From: Parabacteroides sp. TM07-1AC
Lineage (GTDB): Bacteria > Bacteroidota > Bacteroidia > Bacteroidales > Tannerellaceae
Direction: 5' to 3'
Assembly (NCBI RefSeq): GCF_003480915.1
Contig: NZ_QUKD01000009.1
Location: forward strand, 102,888 to 166,887
Length of the DNA: 64,000 nt
Positions 9,233 through 18,137 of the stretch are shown in pieces (position 1 is the stretch's first letter; the number at the start of each line of letters is the position of its first letter). The notes below the pieces were generated by a model, which worked only from the letters and a program-made list of their open reading frames with translations, had not been told where the DNA came from and ran no database searches. The position numbers and the translations under genes are program-made.

Positions 9233-10903
9233 ATGATGAAATTTGGGATTTATATAAATAAGCTAAAATATACAGTGACAGCTGTCATTCTTACGGCTGC
9301 CCTCTCTTCTTGTGAGAAGATGATAGGCGGTGGTATGGATACGGAACAGATAGTCGTGCGTTCGATCGTGACGGAGGGTACCAGTGTCACCAAAGGTACG
9401 GCTATTGATTCGGATGCAGACCTGCTGGGACTGAATTTTGGTATTTATGCTTCGAGAATACCCGCATCATCGAGTGAACAGATTTACTTTGAAGATACCA
9501 AAGCGAAAGTGAACGATGATTATACAGCTTCATTATCACCGATCCGGTACTGGCCTGATGAAGCAACGGATCGGCTGAAGTTCTTTTCGTGGTATCCTTG
9601 CGATGGTAGCTATACGCCTACCGCGAGTTTTACAGCCGGGCAGTTAAGTTTGGATTATACGGCAAATACTGATGCAGCCAATCATGTGGATGTGCTGACT
9701 GCTGTATCAGGATCGTTGGCCTGGAAAAGCCCGGTAAGTATACATTTCTACCATACCCTGACGAAGGTCTCTTTTACATTCAAGAAAGTGGCCCCGGCTC
9801 CGGATGTCGTGACTATAAATAAAATAGAGTTTCAGGATATAGGGAAAAGCGGGAAGCTTGTTGTCACAGAAATTCCTACGTTTTCTTCTCCTGCTAAACC
9901 GGCATTTTCCTGGAGTAATGTTACAACAGGTACTGTTACTTCTACGATTACTTCCGGTAATACGGTGACGGGTACTGTAGCTCAGATCGGGGATACGTTT
10001 CTCATGTTACCGACGAACAGTTTCTCTTCGACTGCCAAAATCGTTATAACAACCAATTGGGGGACTAACGAATTTAATCTCCGGGAAGTTGTTGCTGCCA
10101 GTGCACATACGTGGAAATCGGGTGAATATATAAACTATAATATAACCCTATCCGATAAGATATTCGAGATAACAGCTCAACCTTTACCGTGGGATACGAA
10201 TCCGGTGAATGTGATCTTTGATAAGCAGTATTATCTGAATGTCGAATATAAATCGATTGAACTGGCGGGTAATGGTGCACAAGTATTTGTAGATGTTGAA
10301 ACGAATTATAAACTGGATACGGACCCGGAAACGGGCTATCCTGCAGGTGCGTATCTAAGCAGTATTAGTGCGCCCGGAAATTATGAGCAATATCTTTCAC
10401 TCGATTGGGCTACGGTTTACAGGTCTGATGGGACTGTCTCGTCAGGTGTGCATACTTATAAGCTTGAGATTAATGTGGGGAGTTATAGCGGCGCAGAAAA
10501 TAGCCGGAATACTTTGTTCAATATCAAGGCAGGTAATTTGATACACCAAATGAGAATCAAACAATACAAAGGGCTTGCTGACTGGATGACAGCTTCAAGA
10601 ATTCTGGATAATTCCGGGGTTTCAGGTGTAGTACCCCGCTATAAGCTCGTTTTTGCTTCGGGATACGCAGGTGATTCGAGTGCTGGTGATCTTGGTGCGT
10701 GGACCTGGGAGGTGACTGGTGTATCTGATCCGGATGATATACTTCTGAATACGGAGACGATTATTGGAGCGAACGGGGGAAATGGCGATGCACTTTATTA
10801 TTATTACAAAGCCAATGCTCCAACCGGTAAAACGGCTACCCTCACCCTGAAGAATACAAACGGCAATAATCCGCCTTTGACGATTGTAGTGCCTGCACTT
10901 TAA
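9233..10903 (+). CDS. Fimbrillin-like lipoprotein with C-terminal BACON-like region
   Basis: A 556-aa lipoprotein; signal ends at SSCEKM with Cys27. Residues about 35-330 fit the fimbrillin-like (Mfa-like 1) pattern: KGTAIDSDADLLG, LNFGIYAS, SPIRYWPDEATDRLKFFSWYP, then SIHFYHTLTKVSFTFKK. This block is typical of the Bacteroides fimbrillin family. The remaining part has two beta-rich segments; one ends LIHQMRIKQYKG, which resembles the end of a BACON-type Ig-like domain. 29 bp after the preceding gene and 36 bp before the next. Probably an accessory or tip-proximal subunit. The role is inferred from family and position. Confidence 0.72.
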   Translation: MMKFGIYINKLKYTVTAVILTAALSSCEKMIGGGMDTEQIVVRSIVTEGTSVTKGTAIDSDADLLGLNFGIYASRIPASSSEQIYFEDTKAKVNDDYTASLSPIRYWPDEATDRLKFFSWYPCDGSYTPTASFTAGQLSLDYTANTDAANHVDVLTAVSGSLAWKSPVSIHFYHTLTKVSFTFKKVAPAPDVVTINKIEFQDIGKSGKLVVTEIPTFSSPAKPAFSWSNVTTGTVTSTITSGNTVTGTVAQIGDTFLMLPTNSFSSTAKIVITTNWGTNEFNLREVVAASAHTWKSGEYINYNITLSDKIFEITAQPLPWDTNPVNVIFDKQYYLNVEYKSIELAGNGAQVFVDVETNYKLDTDPETGYPAGAYLSSISAPGNYEQYLSLDWATVYRSDGTVSSGVHTYKLEINVGSYSGAENSRNTLFNIKAGNLIHQMRIKQYKGLADWMTASRILDNSGVSGVVPRYKLVFASGYAGDSSAGDLGAWTWEVTGVSDPDDILLNTETIIGANGGNGDALYYYYKANAPTGKTATLTLKNTNGNNPPLTIVVPAL

Positions 10904-10939
10904 TTGTAAAGAATATTTTTTAAGAAAGGAAACAGAATA

Positions 10940-13900
10940 ATGAAATATATACATTCAACACCCGGATTCAACATCTTATCACTTATATTGCTGGTGATGA
11001 TCGGCTTTGTGGGTTGTTCGGATGAGTATAGTGTCGGACCACGTCCAATCGGAAATGCGGTTAGCTTTACTTTAACGGTTCCTGATGTCAGTATTCCGTC
11101 TGTATCTACACGTACGATGGAGGGGACAAACAACAAGGAAGACGAAGTGAAGACTGTTGATATTCTTGTATTCGATGCTGCGCAAAGTCCGGAGGTTCTT
11201 TTGGCGCGGGTAGTGGCGACAAATGTTACACAGGATTTGAGTAAAAATCCTTCTACGGTGACTTTTTCAGCGGAACTACCCCGTACCAGCGGAAAGGCTC
11301 GTGTTGTGATGGTAGCAAACCAGTCGCTTTCTTCGATTATTCAGGACTCAGATATAGGGAAGACAAAGGCTGAAATAATGCCGAAGCTGACGCACTCTTC
11401 GACGGTGGCATGGCCGGCTAATGGTTCCACCTCTTCGGGGTATACACCGATACCTATGTACGCAGAAAAAGAAGTTTCGAAGATTTATCCCGAGATGGAT
11501 CCTATAATCAATATCAATCTGGTACGTATGCTCGCCCGGATCGATATTAATAACGAGGCTTCGAATTTTACAGTGGAGAATGTTTATCTGGCTAATTATA
11601 ATACAGTTGGATATATTGCTTCTGCCTGGGATTCTGGAACAGGATTGTTAAGCGATCCGGAACCGGATGATCCGATGATTCCGGGTAACAGTGATAGAAC
11701 TGGATCACCTTATAGTTATTCAGTCAATGGAGCGGCAAGCTATCTGGGGGAAATTTATACTTATGAAGCTATTGCTGCTGCAGATGCAGCCAGCAATTCG
11801 GATGGTAGCCCTAATGATGGTGCGGTAAGCCGTAAGGATGCAACCTGTCTGATTGTAAAAGGTAAAATGACAGGTGATAACACGTCTTATTATTATCGGG
11901 TCGATTTCCTGAAGTCAGGAACTGCTGACTATATGCCGTTAAAACGAAATTACAAATATACTATCAATATAAAGGAAGCTTCCGGTATTGGCTACCTGAC
12001 CATGGAAGAAGCCATTGAGTCGTATCGAACGATGACCAATCTGAATGTTCGGTTAATCGCCTATAACCGTGATAAAATTTCAGATATCGTATACAACGGC
12101 CAATATATGCTTGGAGTAAGCGAATCGGCAATAAGAGTATGGCAATACGAAAATGTGTCTTATAAGATCGATGTGTTTACCGATAGTCCTGGAGGGTGGA
12201 AAGCTGTTATTACGGATTCAGGAGGATGGCTGAACTTCTCGAATGGTACCGCTGTAACCGGAAGTGCAAATACAGATGGCGCAATTTATCTGAATTTTCC
12301 TTATTACTGGAACGATGTAGGGCAGACACGTCAGGCTACTCTTACGATAACGGCTGGTCGTTTGACACATTCAATATCCATAGAACAATATGTAGAGGAG
12401 CCGGGGATGATCAGGTTTGTCGATGCCTATGGGAATGAGCTGACAAATGGTTTGTTCTTCCCGATGGATAATACGCATGGTGACCTTGTTGCGCAGACAG
12501 TCTATGCAATGTGGACTTCTGCCGGTGTGACAGTGAGCCGGGACCGTACGGCATCCGGTACTACTGCAGCTCTGCAGTATGCAACGATAGTTCCGGGTAT
12601 AGGGGCTCCTCCAGCTTCAGGTACTATAACAGAAGGTACCCCCTATGAGTTATTCAATGGAGTTCAGGCGATTACATTGTTACCCCAGGCTGGTACAGAT
12701 GCCTGGCGTCAGGAACATCTGAAATTTAGGTTGTATGATGTCTCTAACCGTGAGTTGGGGGAAGTGACTTGTCCGATCAATCAGGGAAATTTACTGTTTT
12801 TTTTAGAAGATTATCCGGTTGGAAGTACTTCGTCTACTTATAAAATACCTTTAGGAATGACACATTATTTACCGCTTAAAGTCAATGTCAATTGGAAAAT
12901 TGAAAAGATTGAAGTCATAAGCAGTAGCTCGGATAGTGAAATTGTTGCTGACTATGGGGATGTATATAAAAATCAGGATAACACAGGATATTTATCTGGT
13001 GGTGATGCTGCTAAGCAGGATATCGTTGGGACTAATCAGACTTTCCTCTTACGATTTGAAACAGCTTCGTGGGCAGCCAATAAAAATGGTACGGTCAGAA
13101 TTACTTTTAAAAATGAGATGCATACCAAAACATCAGCAGGTGAAGATGTCAAGTTTCCATTTTACCGGACTCTTGATTTATATGTAAACTCGGAGACGAA
13201 ATATTATACAAGTGAAACGAGTGAAGCTCCTCTTTTTCATGTGAATCCTTTGCGAATTCTGGGTTCTAATAGAACTTTTGACTATTTGGCATTAAGTCAA
13301 GCTCAGGCTATATGTGACAATATGGGTTCCGGGTGGCGTCTTCCGACCTTGGGGGAAATGATGACATCTTTAGTTTATCGCGATGCGTTAGGTGGTTTGA
13401 TTTATGACTCCAATAGAAATACAAATTTTGAAGGTTGGTATCATCAATACAATTATTGGACAACAACACAAAGATCTATGGATAATAAATATATTGTAGC
13501 GCCATTCGATATACCCAATTATATGACCACGGATGATTATAACCTTGTCAGATGTGTATATCCTGAAACTTCTTCAGGAACGAAATATCCAAATATTCAG
13601 ACTTATGGTAATGCGGGAATGCTTATTACTTCCCGGGACGGAAATTTAGGGGTAAATTCATCAGTACTTTCTACGACTGTCGTAGATAATAAAGTGGCAC
13701 CGAAACTCCTGGTGGCAAATGAAAATACAGCCAGTGGTACTTGGAATGAAGCTAACTCTGCATGTGCATCAAAAATTGACAATGGTGGTGGTTGGAGACT
13801 ACCTACTCTCAGTGAAGCATATTTGATTTTCGGTCTAAACGGATCAACGATGGATGAAAGTTTGGTTTCCGGGACAAATAATGGCACTACATCTTTAGTC

Positions 13901-14092
13901 TGGCCTGATAGTTTTACAAAAATCAACATGGCTATTTGGACAGCGACAACAAATAGCAATAATGAAGTTTATATGATAGGACCGGGAGTAAGTGGTAATA
14001 AAGATCACTATGGTTTCTATATATCTCCTACAGGAAAAGATAATGTTAAGACTAATTGGGTCGTAGCACGTTGTGTGAAATCTGTAAATTAA
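10940..14092 (+). CDS. Large modular fimbrial tip/adhesin lipoprotein with two WRLPT repeats
   Basis: A 1050-aa lipoprotein, Cys26 in GFVGCSDEYSV. The order of regions is: fimbrillin-type N-terminal domain (about 40-350, with VKTVDILVFD and LVRMLARIDINN); a BACON-like domain (about 395-490, ending THSISIEQYVEEPG); a beta-rich middle; and two C-terminal repeats with WRLPTLGEM (W799) and WRLPTLSEA (W952), 153 residues apart, each closing in LVRCVYPE or VVARCVKSV. The WRLPT...RCV pattern is that of FISUMP/DUF1566-type domains with a C-type-lectin-like fold. Last gene of the operon. By analogy with Mfa5-type tip proteins I infer an adhesin at the fimbrial tip. No transmembrane segment or LPXTG-type anchor is seen. 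Confidence 0.75.
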   Translation: MKYIHSTPGFNILSLILLVMIGFVGCSDEYSVGPRPIGNAVSFTLTVPDVSIPSVSTRTMEGTNNKEDEVKTVDILVFDAAQSPEVLLARVVATNVTQDLSKNPSTVTFSAELPRTSGKARVVMVANQSLSSIIQDSDIGKTKAEIMPKLTHSSTVAWPANGSTSSGYTPIPMYAEKEVSKIYPEMDPIININLVRMLARIDINNEASNFTVENVYLANYNTVGYIASAWDSGTGLLSDPEPDDPMIPGNSDRTGSPYSYSVNGAASYLGEIYTYEAIAAADAASNSDGSPNDGAVSRKDATCLIVKGKMTGDNTSYYYRVDFLKSGTADYMPLKRNYKYTINIKEASGIGYLTMEEAIESYRTMTNLNVRLIAYNRDKISDIVYNGQYMLGVSESAIRVWQYENVSYKIDVFTDSPGGWKAVITDSGGWLNFSNGTAVTGSANTDGAIYLNFPYYWNDVGQTRQATLTITAGRLTHSISIEQYVEEPGMIRFVDAYGNELTNGLFFPMDNTHGDLVAQTVYAMWTSAGVTVSRDRTASGTTAALQYATIVPGIGAPPASGTITEGTPYELFNGVQAITLLPQAGTDAWRQEHLKFRLYDVSNRELGEVTCPINQGNLLFFLEDYPVGSTSSTYKIPLGMTHYLPLKVNVNWKIEKIEVISSSSDSEIVADYGDVYKNQDNTGYLSGGDAAKQDIVGTNQTFLLRFETASWAANKNGTVRITFKNEMHTKTSAGEDVKFPFYRTLDLYVNSETKYYTSETSEAPLFHVNPLRILGSNRTFDYLALSQAQAICDNMGSGWRLPTLGEMMTSLVYRDALGGLIYDSNRNTNFEGWYHQYNYWTTTQRSMDNKYIVAPFDIPNYMTTDDYNLVRCVYPETSSGTKYPNIQTYGNAGMLITSRDGNLGVNSSVLSTTVVDNKVAPKLLVANENTASGTWNEANSACASKIDNGGGWRLPTLSEAYLIFGLNGSTMDESLVSGTNNGTTSLVWPDSFTKINMAIWTATTNSNNEVYMIGPGVSGNKDHYGFYISPTGKDNVKTNWVVARCVKSVN

Positions 14093-14427
14093 TTACGAAA
14101 TTCACACTGTTTTGACTGAGAGTTGTTTTATCTGATAGATGTGTTTCGATGATTTTCCTGAAGTTTCGAAAAATGAAACACTTGTGTGAAGTGTTGTTTA
14201 TAAGGTGGGGCTTGCGATGGATCAAGTGCGGTATCAGAACCATAAAGTTGAGGATAATAGATTGAAAAGCAGCATCTTTGTATAAAATAAATGACGGGAA
14301 AGATTATTCCCCGTCATCATTAATTCGAACTAAAATACTGACCTGTAAATCAGGTAAGTTTAATATTAATACTAGTGTGGGTTCCAGGGGGCAGTGATGT
14401 TCTCTGGAATTATTTTTTTATCAGTTC
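14093..14427. other. Intergenic region between the fimbriae operon and HU
   Basis: 335 bp between convergent genes, with no ORF worth calling. It holds short hairpins: ACCTG/CAGGT near 14341-14355 and the stronger stem described at 14291-14317. No tRNA or mobile element is visible. Confidence 0.5.
14291..14317 (-). terminator. Candidate terminator downstream of HU
   Basis: An 8-bp perfect stem ATGACGGG / CCCGTCAT with an 11-nt loop. Read on the minus strand it is followed by TTATTTTAT, an acceptable U-rich tail. It lies about 110 bp beyond the HU stop, so either the HU message has a long 3' end or the hairpin serves something else. Confidence 0.45.
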
Positions 14428-14700
14428 TTATTTTATCTTGTTGTTCAGCTCTGCACCAGCTTTAAATTTAACTGCTTTGCGGGCTGCGATTTCGATGGGT
14501 TGTTTTGTCTTCGGGTTAACGCCTTTACGGGCTGCTTTTTCTGTTACTGAGAAAGAACCGAAACCTAAAAGAGCGATTTTTCCTCCAGCCTTCATTTCGT
14601 CGGATACTGTTTCAACGAAAGCATCCACTGCCTTCTTTGCGTCAGCCTTGCTTAAACCAGCTTTTTCTGCAACAGCTGTGATAAATTCTGTTTTGTTCAT
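14428..14700 (-). CDS. HU-family histone-like DNA-binding protein
   Basis: A 90-aa nucleoid protein that bends and compacts DNA as a dimer. It opens with MNKTEFITAVAEKAGLSKADAKKAVDAF, the HU dimerisation helices, followed by GGKIALLGFGSFSV and the DNA-binding arm RKGVNPKTKQPIEIAARKAVKFKAGAEL. The proline at the arm tip is present. Full normal length and monocistronic, with a good promoter at 14755-14785. Whether this is the main HU or one of several paralogues cannot be decided here. Confidence 0.95.
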   Translation of the reverse strand: MNKTEFITAVAEKAGLSKADAKKAVDAFVETVSDEMKAGGKIALLGFGSFSVTEKAARKGVNPKTKQPIEIAARKAVKFKAGAELNNKIK

Positions 14701-14754
14701 GATGGATTGATAATTAATATATTAAACAAATCTGTGATAGCCTAAAAGTCGATC

Positions 14755-14785
14755 CAAATGTAGTTTTTATTTAATATTCTGCAAA
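14755..14785 (-). promoter_or_regulatory. Promoter of the HU gene
   Basis: On the minus strand there is TTTG (plus 14782-14785), a 19-bp gap, then TACATTTG (plus 14755-14762). This is the full Bacteroidetes -33/-7 pattern with ideal spacing, about 55 bp upstream of the HU ATG. Confidence 0.75.
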
Positions 14786-14857
14786 GAAAAAGATAGTTTT
14801 TTTTATTGATTTACTATGTTTTAGTACTATTTGAAGAAAAAACAATCAAAATATATT

Positions 14858-14865
14858 TACCTTTG
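14858..14865 (+). promoter_or_regulatory. Promoter -7 box for the rhomboid operon
   Basis: TACCTTTG is an exact TAnnTTTG match. A TTTG lies at 14830-14833 but 24 bp away, longer than usual. Transcription would begin only a few bases before the ATG at 14878, which favours the downstream start at 14887. Confidence 0.5.
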
Positions 14866-14886
14866 CCGTAAATTGATATGTATATG

Positions 14887-15594
14887 ATGAATCAAAATGG
14901 CTCCGGGTTCTTGAATAGTATACCGCCCGTTACAAAAAACCTTATCATTATCAACCTGCTTTTCTGGGTGGCCAGTCTGGTCTTACCGAAAGTAGGGATA
15001 GATTTGGTGCAACTATTGGGATTGCACTTTCCGGGTGTGAAAGATTTTTACCCGTTTCAGTTCGTTACTTATATGTTCATGCACGATACGCATTCCTTTG
15101 CACATGTCTTTTTCAATATGTTCGGGGTGTATATGTTCGGGCGTGTTCTTGAAAATGTGTGGGGACCGAAGCGTTTCCTTACCTTCTATCTCGTGACGGG
15201 TATCGGTGCCGGTATCATACAGGAACTGGTATGGGCATATTCCCTTCAGTCTTTTGCGAGTGCCAATGGGTTGACGCTTTTCCAATTGGTTCGGATGGAT
15301 CCGTCGCTGAATATGATGATTACGATAGGCGCTTCGGGTTCCGTGTTCGGTATCCTGCTGGCGTTTGCCATGCTGTTTCCGAATGTCCCTTTGTTCCTTA
15401 TGTTTATTCCGATCCCTATTAAAGCTAAATATTTTGTCGTGTTTTACGGCTTGGCTGAACTATTTATGGGTGTTTCCAGTTTTGGTGGAGACACGGTCGC
15501 ACACTTCGCCCATCTAGGCGGTATGTTGTTCGGCTTTTTTATGGTTCGCTACTGGAAAAAGAAAGATGCAGGCAATGGAAAGTATTTTTACTAA
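14887..15594 (+). CDS. Rhomboid family intramembrane serine protease (first of pair)
   Basis: Multi-pass membrane protease that cleaves substrates within the lipid bilayer. The catalytic serine is in GASGSVFG (codon at 15334) and the catalytic histidine in HFAHLGG (codon at 15511). The conserved N-terminal region has FMHDTHSFAHVFFNM, the usual HxxxN motif of the second transmembrane helix. About six hydrophobic helices are present. Starts are possible at 14878, 14884 and 14887. I chose 14887 (MNQNGSGFL, 235 aa) because the promoter leaves little leader for the earlier ones; the uncertainty is three residues. It overlaps the next gene by 29 bp, indicating coupled translation of two paralogous proteases. 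Substrate unknown. Confidence 0.9.
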   Translation: MNQNGSGFLNSIPPVTKNLIIINLLFWVASLVLPKVGIDLVQLLGLHFPGVKDFYPFQFVTYMFMHDTHSFAHVFFNMFGVYMFGRVLENVWGPKRFLTFYLVTGIGAGIIQELVWAYSLQSFASANGLTLFQLVRMDPSLNMMITIGASGSVFGILLAFAMLFPNVPLFLMFIPIPIKAKYFVVFYGLAELFMGVSSFGGDTVAHFAHLGGMLFGFFMVRYWKKKDAGNGKYFY

Positions 15595-16453
15595 TCTGAA
15601 GAATACGTTTCGGGCAGGAAGTATATTGGTTAAGCTTATATATATTAATGTAGGGCTTTTTATCCTGATCCGATTGCTGGGAGTGTTGTTTTTGCTTTTC
15701 AATATTCCGGGTATACCTTTCCTGCAATATTTGCAGATGCCTTCGTCACCGGAATTGCTGATGTACCGGCCATGGACGGTTATTACTTATATGTTTACCC
15801 ATTTTGACTTCCTGCATATTCTTTTTAATATGCTTTGGTTGTACTGGTTCGGCGGATTGTTCCTTACATTTTTCAGCGAACGACAGTTGGGCGGCCTGTA
15901 TTTGTTAGGCGGTATTGCCGGGGCAGTGCTGTTTATGCTTGCCTATAATATCTTCCCGTATTTCCAGACAGTAGCTTCTTCCAGTTACTTGATGGGCGCA
16001 TCTGCTTCTGTGATGGCTATTGTTTTTGCCGTATCATTCTACCGGAAGGATTTGGAAATTAATTTGTTCCTGATCGGGCGGATAAAACTGATCTATTTGG
16101 CTCTGTTCACATTTGTAATCGATCTGCTGGCCATAACATCCGATAATGCGGGTGGGCATATTGCACATATTGGCGGCGCTTTGTTCGGAATCTGGTTTGC
16201 TGTGCGGATAAAAGAAGGAAAGGATTTGACGGGGCCTATGAATCGCCTGCTTGATCGGGTCGTTAATTTAGGAAAGAGAAAGCCTAAAATGAAAGTAACT
16301 TATAAACGGGCAGAAACAGATTATGAATATAACGCCCGTAAACATAGAGAGTCGGCTGATATCGATGCTATCCTGGATAAACTGAAGCGTTCCGGGTACG
16401 AAAGTCTTTCTGCCGATGAAAAGAGACAACTATTCGATGCCAGTAAAAAATGA
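15566..16453 (+). CDS. Rhomboid family intramembrane serine protease with cytosolic tail
   Basis: Second rhomboid, 295 aa. HFDFLHILFNMLWL carries the HxxxN motif, GASASVMAI the catalytic serine (S146) and GGHIAHIGGALFG the catalytic histidine (H201). After the last helix (about residue 215) there is a charged tail of about 80 residues with KMKVTYKRAETDYEYNARK and DIDAILDKLKRSGYESLSADEK. Tails of this kind occur on Bacteroidetes rhomboids and look like a small helical recognition domain. The start is ATG 15566 or 15575. It overlaps the upstream rhomboid by 29 bp and the downstream gene by 4 bp (ATGA). Confidence 0.9.
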   Translation: MQAMESIFTNLKNTFRAGSILVKLIYINVGLFILIRLLGVLFLLFNIPGIPFLQYLQMPSSPELLMYRPWTVITYMFTHFDFLHILFNMLWLYWFGGLFLTFFSERQLGGLYLLGGIAGAVLFMLAYNIFPYFQTVASSSYLMGASASVMAIVFAVSFYRKDLEINLFLIGRIKLIYLALFTFVIDLLAITSDNAGGHIAHIGGALFGIWFAVRIKEGKDLTGPMNRLLDRVVNLGKRKPKMKVTYKRAETDYEYNARKHRESADIDAILDKLKRSGYESLSADEKRQLFDASKK

Positions 16454-17565
16454 GTGAGGGATTGAAGACACTGAAGCTGTTGTTCAAATCATTGTTTGTT
16501 CTTGCCAATGTTTTGATCGTTGTGCTGTTGATTGCTTCAGCATATTCAGACCGTGTCTCTCCGGATACAATGCTGGGTTTTTCATATTTGGGACTGGCCT
16601 TTCCTATTTTATGTGTCCTGAATCTTTGTTTTGTGCTTTACTGGTTGTTTTTATGGGAGTGGCGTTTCCTGTTGATCGGACTGTGTTCTTTTCTGATCTG
16701 TTGGGGGCCTGTAAAAAAGTATTTTCCCTACCATAGCCGGGTAAAAGACATTCCACAGGAAAATGTACTGAAGGTACTTACGTATAATGTGATGGGATTT
16801 GCCTATAAAGACCATACAAAAGAATCTCCTAATAAGATTATTGAATATATCGCTAATTCGGGAGCAGACATTGTCTGTCTGCAGGAATATGCGGTAGGTA
16901 AACTGGATCGTTTTCTTACTCCCAAGAAGGTTTATCAGGCGTTGGATATGTATCCGTATCGTTCTGTTATTCCTATTAATTCATCGGGGTACCTGAATGT
17001 CGGTATTGCCGTTTTTTCCAAATATCCTATCTCAAACTCCCGGCGAATAAAATATGAAAGTGAGTTCAACGGCTCTTCTGTTCATGAACTGAATGTGAAA
17101 GGAAAGAAACTGACCCTTATCAACAATCATCTTGAATCATTTAAGTTGACGATGGAAGACCGGAGCCGCTATACGGCTTTTATTAAGAATATTAGTACGG
17201 ATACTTTTGACGGAATTAAAGGGGCTTTGGAGCAAAAGCTAGGACCGGCTTTTAAAATACGTGCTAAACAGGCTGAAGCTGTAGCTGCTGAGGTTGCCAG
17301 GGCAAAAGGTGACTATGTCTTGGTTTGCGGAGACTTTAACGATACTCCCATCTCTTATGCACATCGTACAATACAGGGACCTTTGGTCGATTCATTCGCT
17401 GAGTCGGGGCTGGGTATGGGAGTAACTTATAATCAGAATATGTTCTGGTTCCGCATTGATAATATCCTGCATTCAAAGAATATGAAGTCAATGAATTGTA
17501 CGATTGACAAGATACGTTATTCGGATCATTATCCGTTATGGTGCTATTTGAGTATGGAGGAATAA
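16450..17565 (+). CDS. Membrane-anchored endonuclease/exonuclease/phosphatase-fold protein
   Basis: 371 aa. Three hydrophobic helices (residues about 10-90) precede a soluble EEP domain. All core motifs are visible: LTYNVMGF (Asn), CLQEY (Glu), LINNHLES (His), GDFNDTP (Asp/Asn), RIDNIL and the terminal YSDHYPL (Asp-His pair). The fold cuts phosphodiester bonds in nucleic acids, phosphoinositides or sphingomyelin, and sequence alone does not say which. With a membrane anchor and the catalytic domain after an odd number of helices, the domain may face the periplasm, which would argue against intracellular DNA repair. It is coupled to the rhomboid gene by an ATGA overlap. Confidence 0.87.
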   Translation: MSEGLKTLKLLFKSLFVLANVLIVVLLIASAYSDRVSPDTMLGFSYLGLAFPILCVLNLCFVLYWLFLWEWRFLLIGLCSFLICWGPVKKYFPYHSRVKDIPQENVLKVLTYNVMGFAYKDHTKESPNKIIEYIANSGADIVCLQEYAVGKLDRFLTPKKVYQALDMYPYRSVIPINSSGYLNVGIAVFSKYPISNSRRIKYESEFNGSSVHELNVKGKKLTLINNHLESFKLTMEDRSRYTAFIKNISTDTFDGIKGALEQKLGPAFKIRAKQAEAVAAEVARAKGDYVLVCGDFNDTPISYAHRTIQGPLVDSFAESGLGMGVTYNQNMFWFRIDNILHSKNMKSMNCTIDKIRYSDHYPLWCYLSMEE

Positions 17566-17583
17566 ATATTCCTCCATTGTTTA

Positions 17584-18126
17584 TTAATCTTCTACTGCAT
17601 CGAATACATCTCCGAACAGGTTCTCTGCAAAAAAGAAAGTTGCATTGCAGAAAAGCAACGGGTCTTTGATCAAAGCAATCGTATTACTTTTCCCGTTATT
17701 CGCAATCACGTTTTCTGCCGGATAAGTCTTGTATTTCTTTTCATTATTCGGATCATACTGATAGGTGATATCAGTCAGTTCGATGGTGTACTTCTCATCG
17801 AAACAATAAATCCTCATTTTATATTTGATGATGGTTTTATCTGTTTCATTCAGGAGTAGCTCCACTTTGGAGTTGATGAATACAGTCCCTTTCGACTTGC
17901 TGGAAGTGACGCTTGACAGGAAAACATCTTTTCCATAGTTCTTTTTGGCCCATTTGTCGATCGCATTGAACAGTTCGCCCTTCTTCATGCCTTCGACATC
18001 TACTTCGTCGCTGTAACATACTTTTCCCTCTTTCATGGGAGCGCATGACTCGACATTGCCTTTATGCCCCTGTGCCATAATCAGCATGGGGCATATCAGC
18101 AAGAGCAGGATTGTTAATTTCTTCAT
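17584..18126 (-). CDS. DUF4468 domain exported protein
   Basis: 180 aa from the ATG at 18124-18126 (MKKLTILLLLICPMLIMAQ, signal peptide). An upstream in-frame ATG at 18150 is rejected because it would hide the signal peptide and overlap the previous gene. The pattern VCYSDEVDVEGMKKGELFNAIDKWAKKNYGKD...VFINSKVELLLN...YKMRIYCFDEKYTIELTDITYQYD is the DUF4468 domain, predicted to have a TBP-like fold. The function is unknown. It follows a longer paralogue by 11 bp, so they form a two-gene operon. Convergent with the EEP gene, only 18 bp away. Confidence 0.8.
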   Translation of the reverse strand: MKKLTILLLLICPMLIMAQGHKGNVESCAPMKEGKVCYSDEVDVEGMKKGELFNAIDKWAKKNYGKDVFLSSVTSSKSKGTVFINSKVELLLNETDKTIIKYKMRIYCFDEKYTIELTDITYQYDPNNEKKYKTYPAENVIANNGKSNTIALIKDPLLFCNATFFFAENLFGDVFDAVED

Positions 18127-18137
18127 AATCCTTCTGT

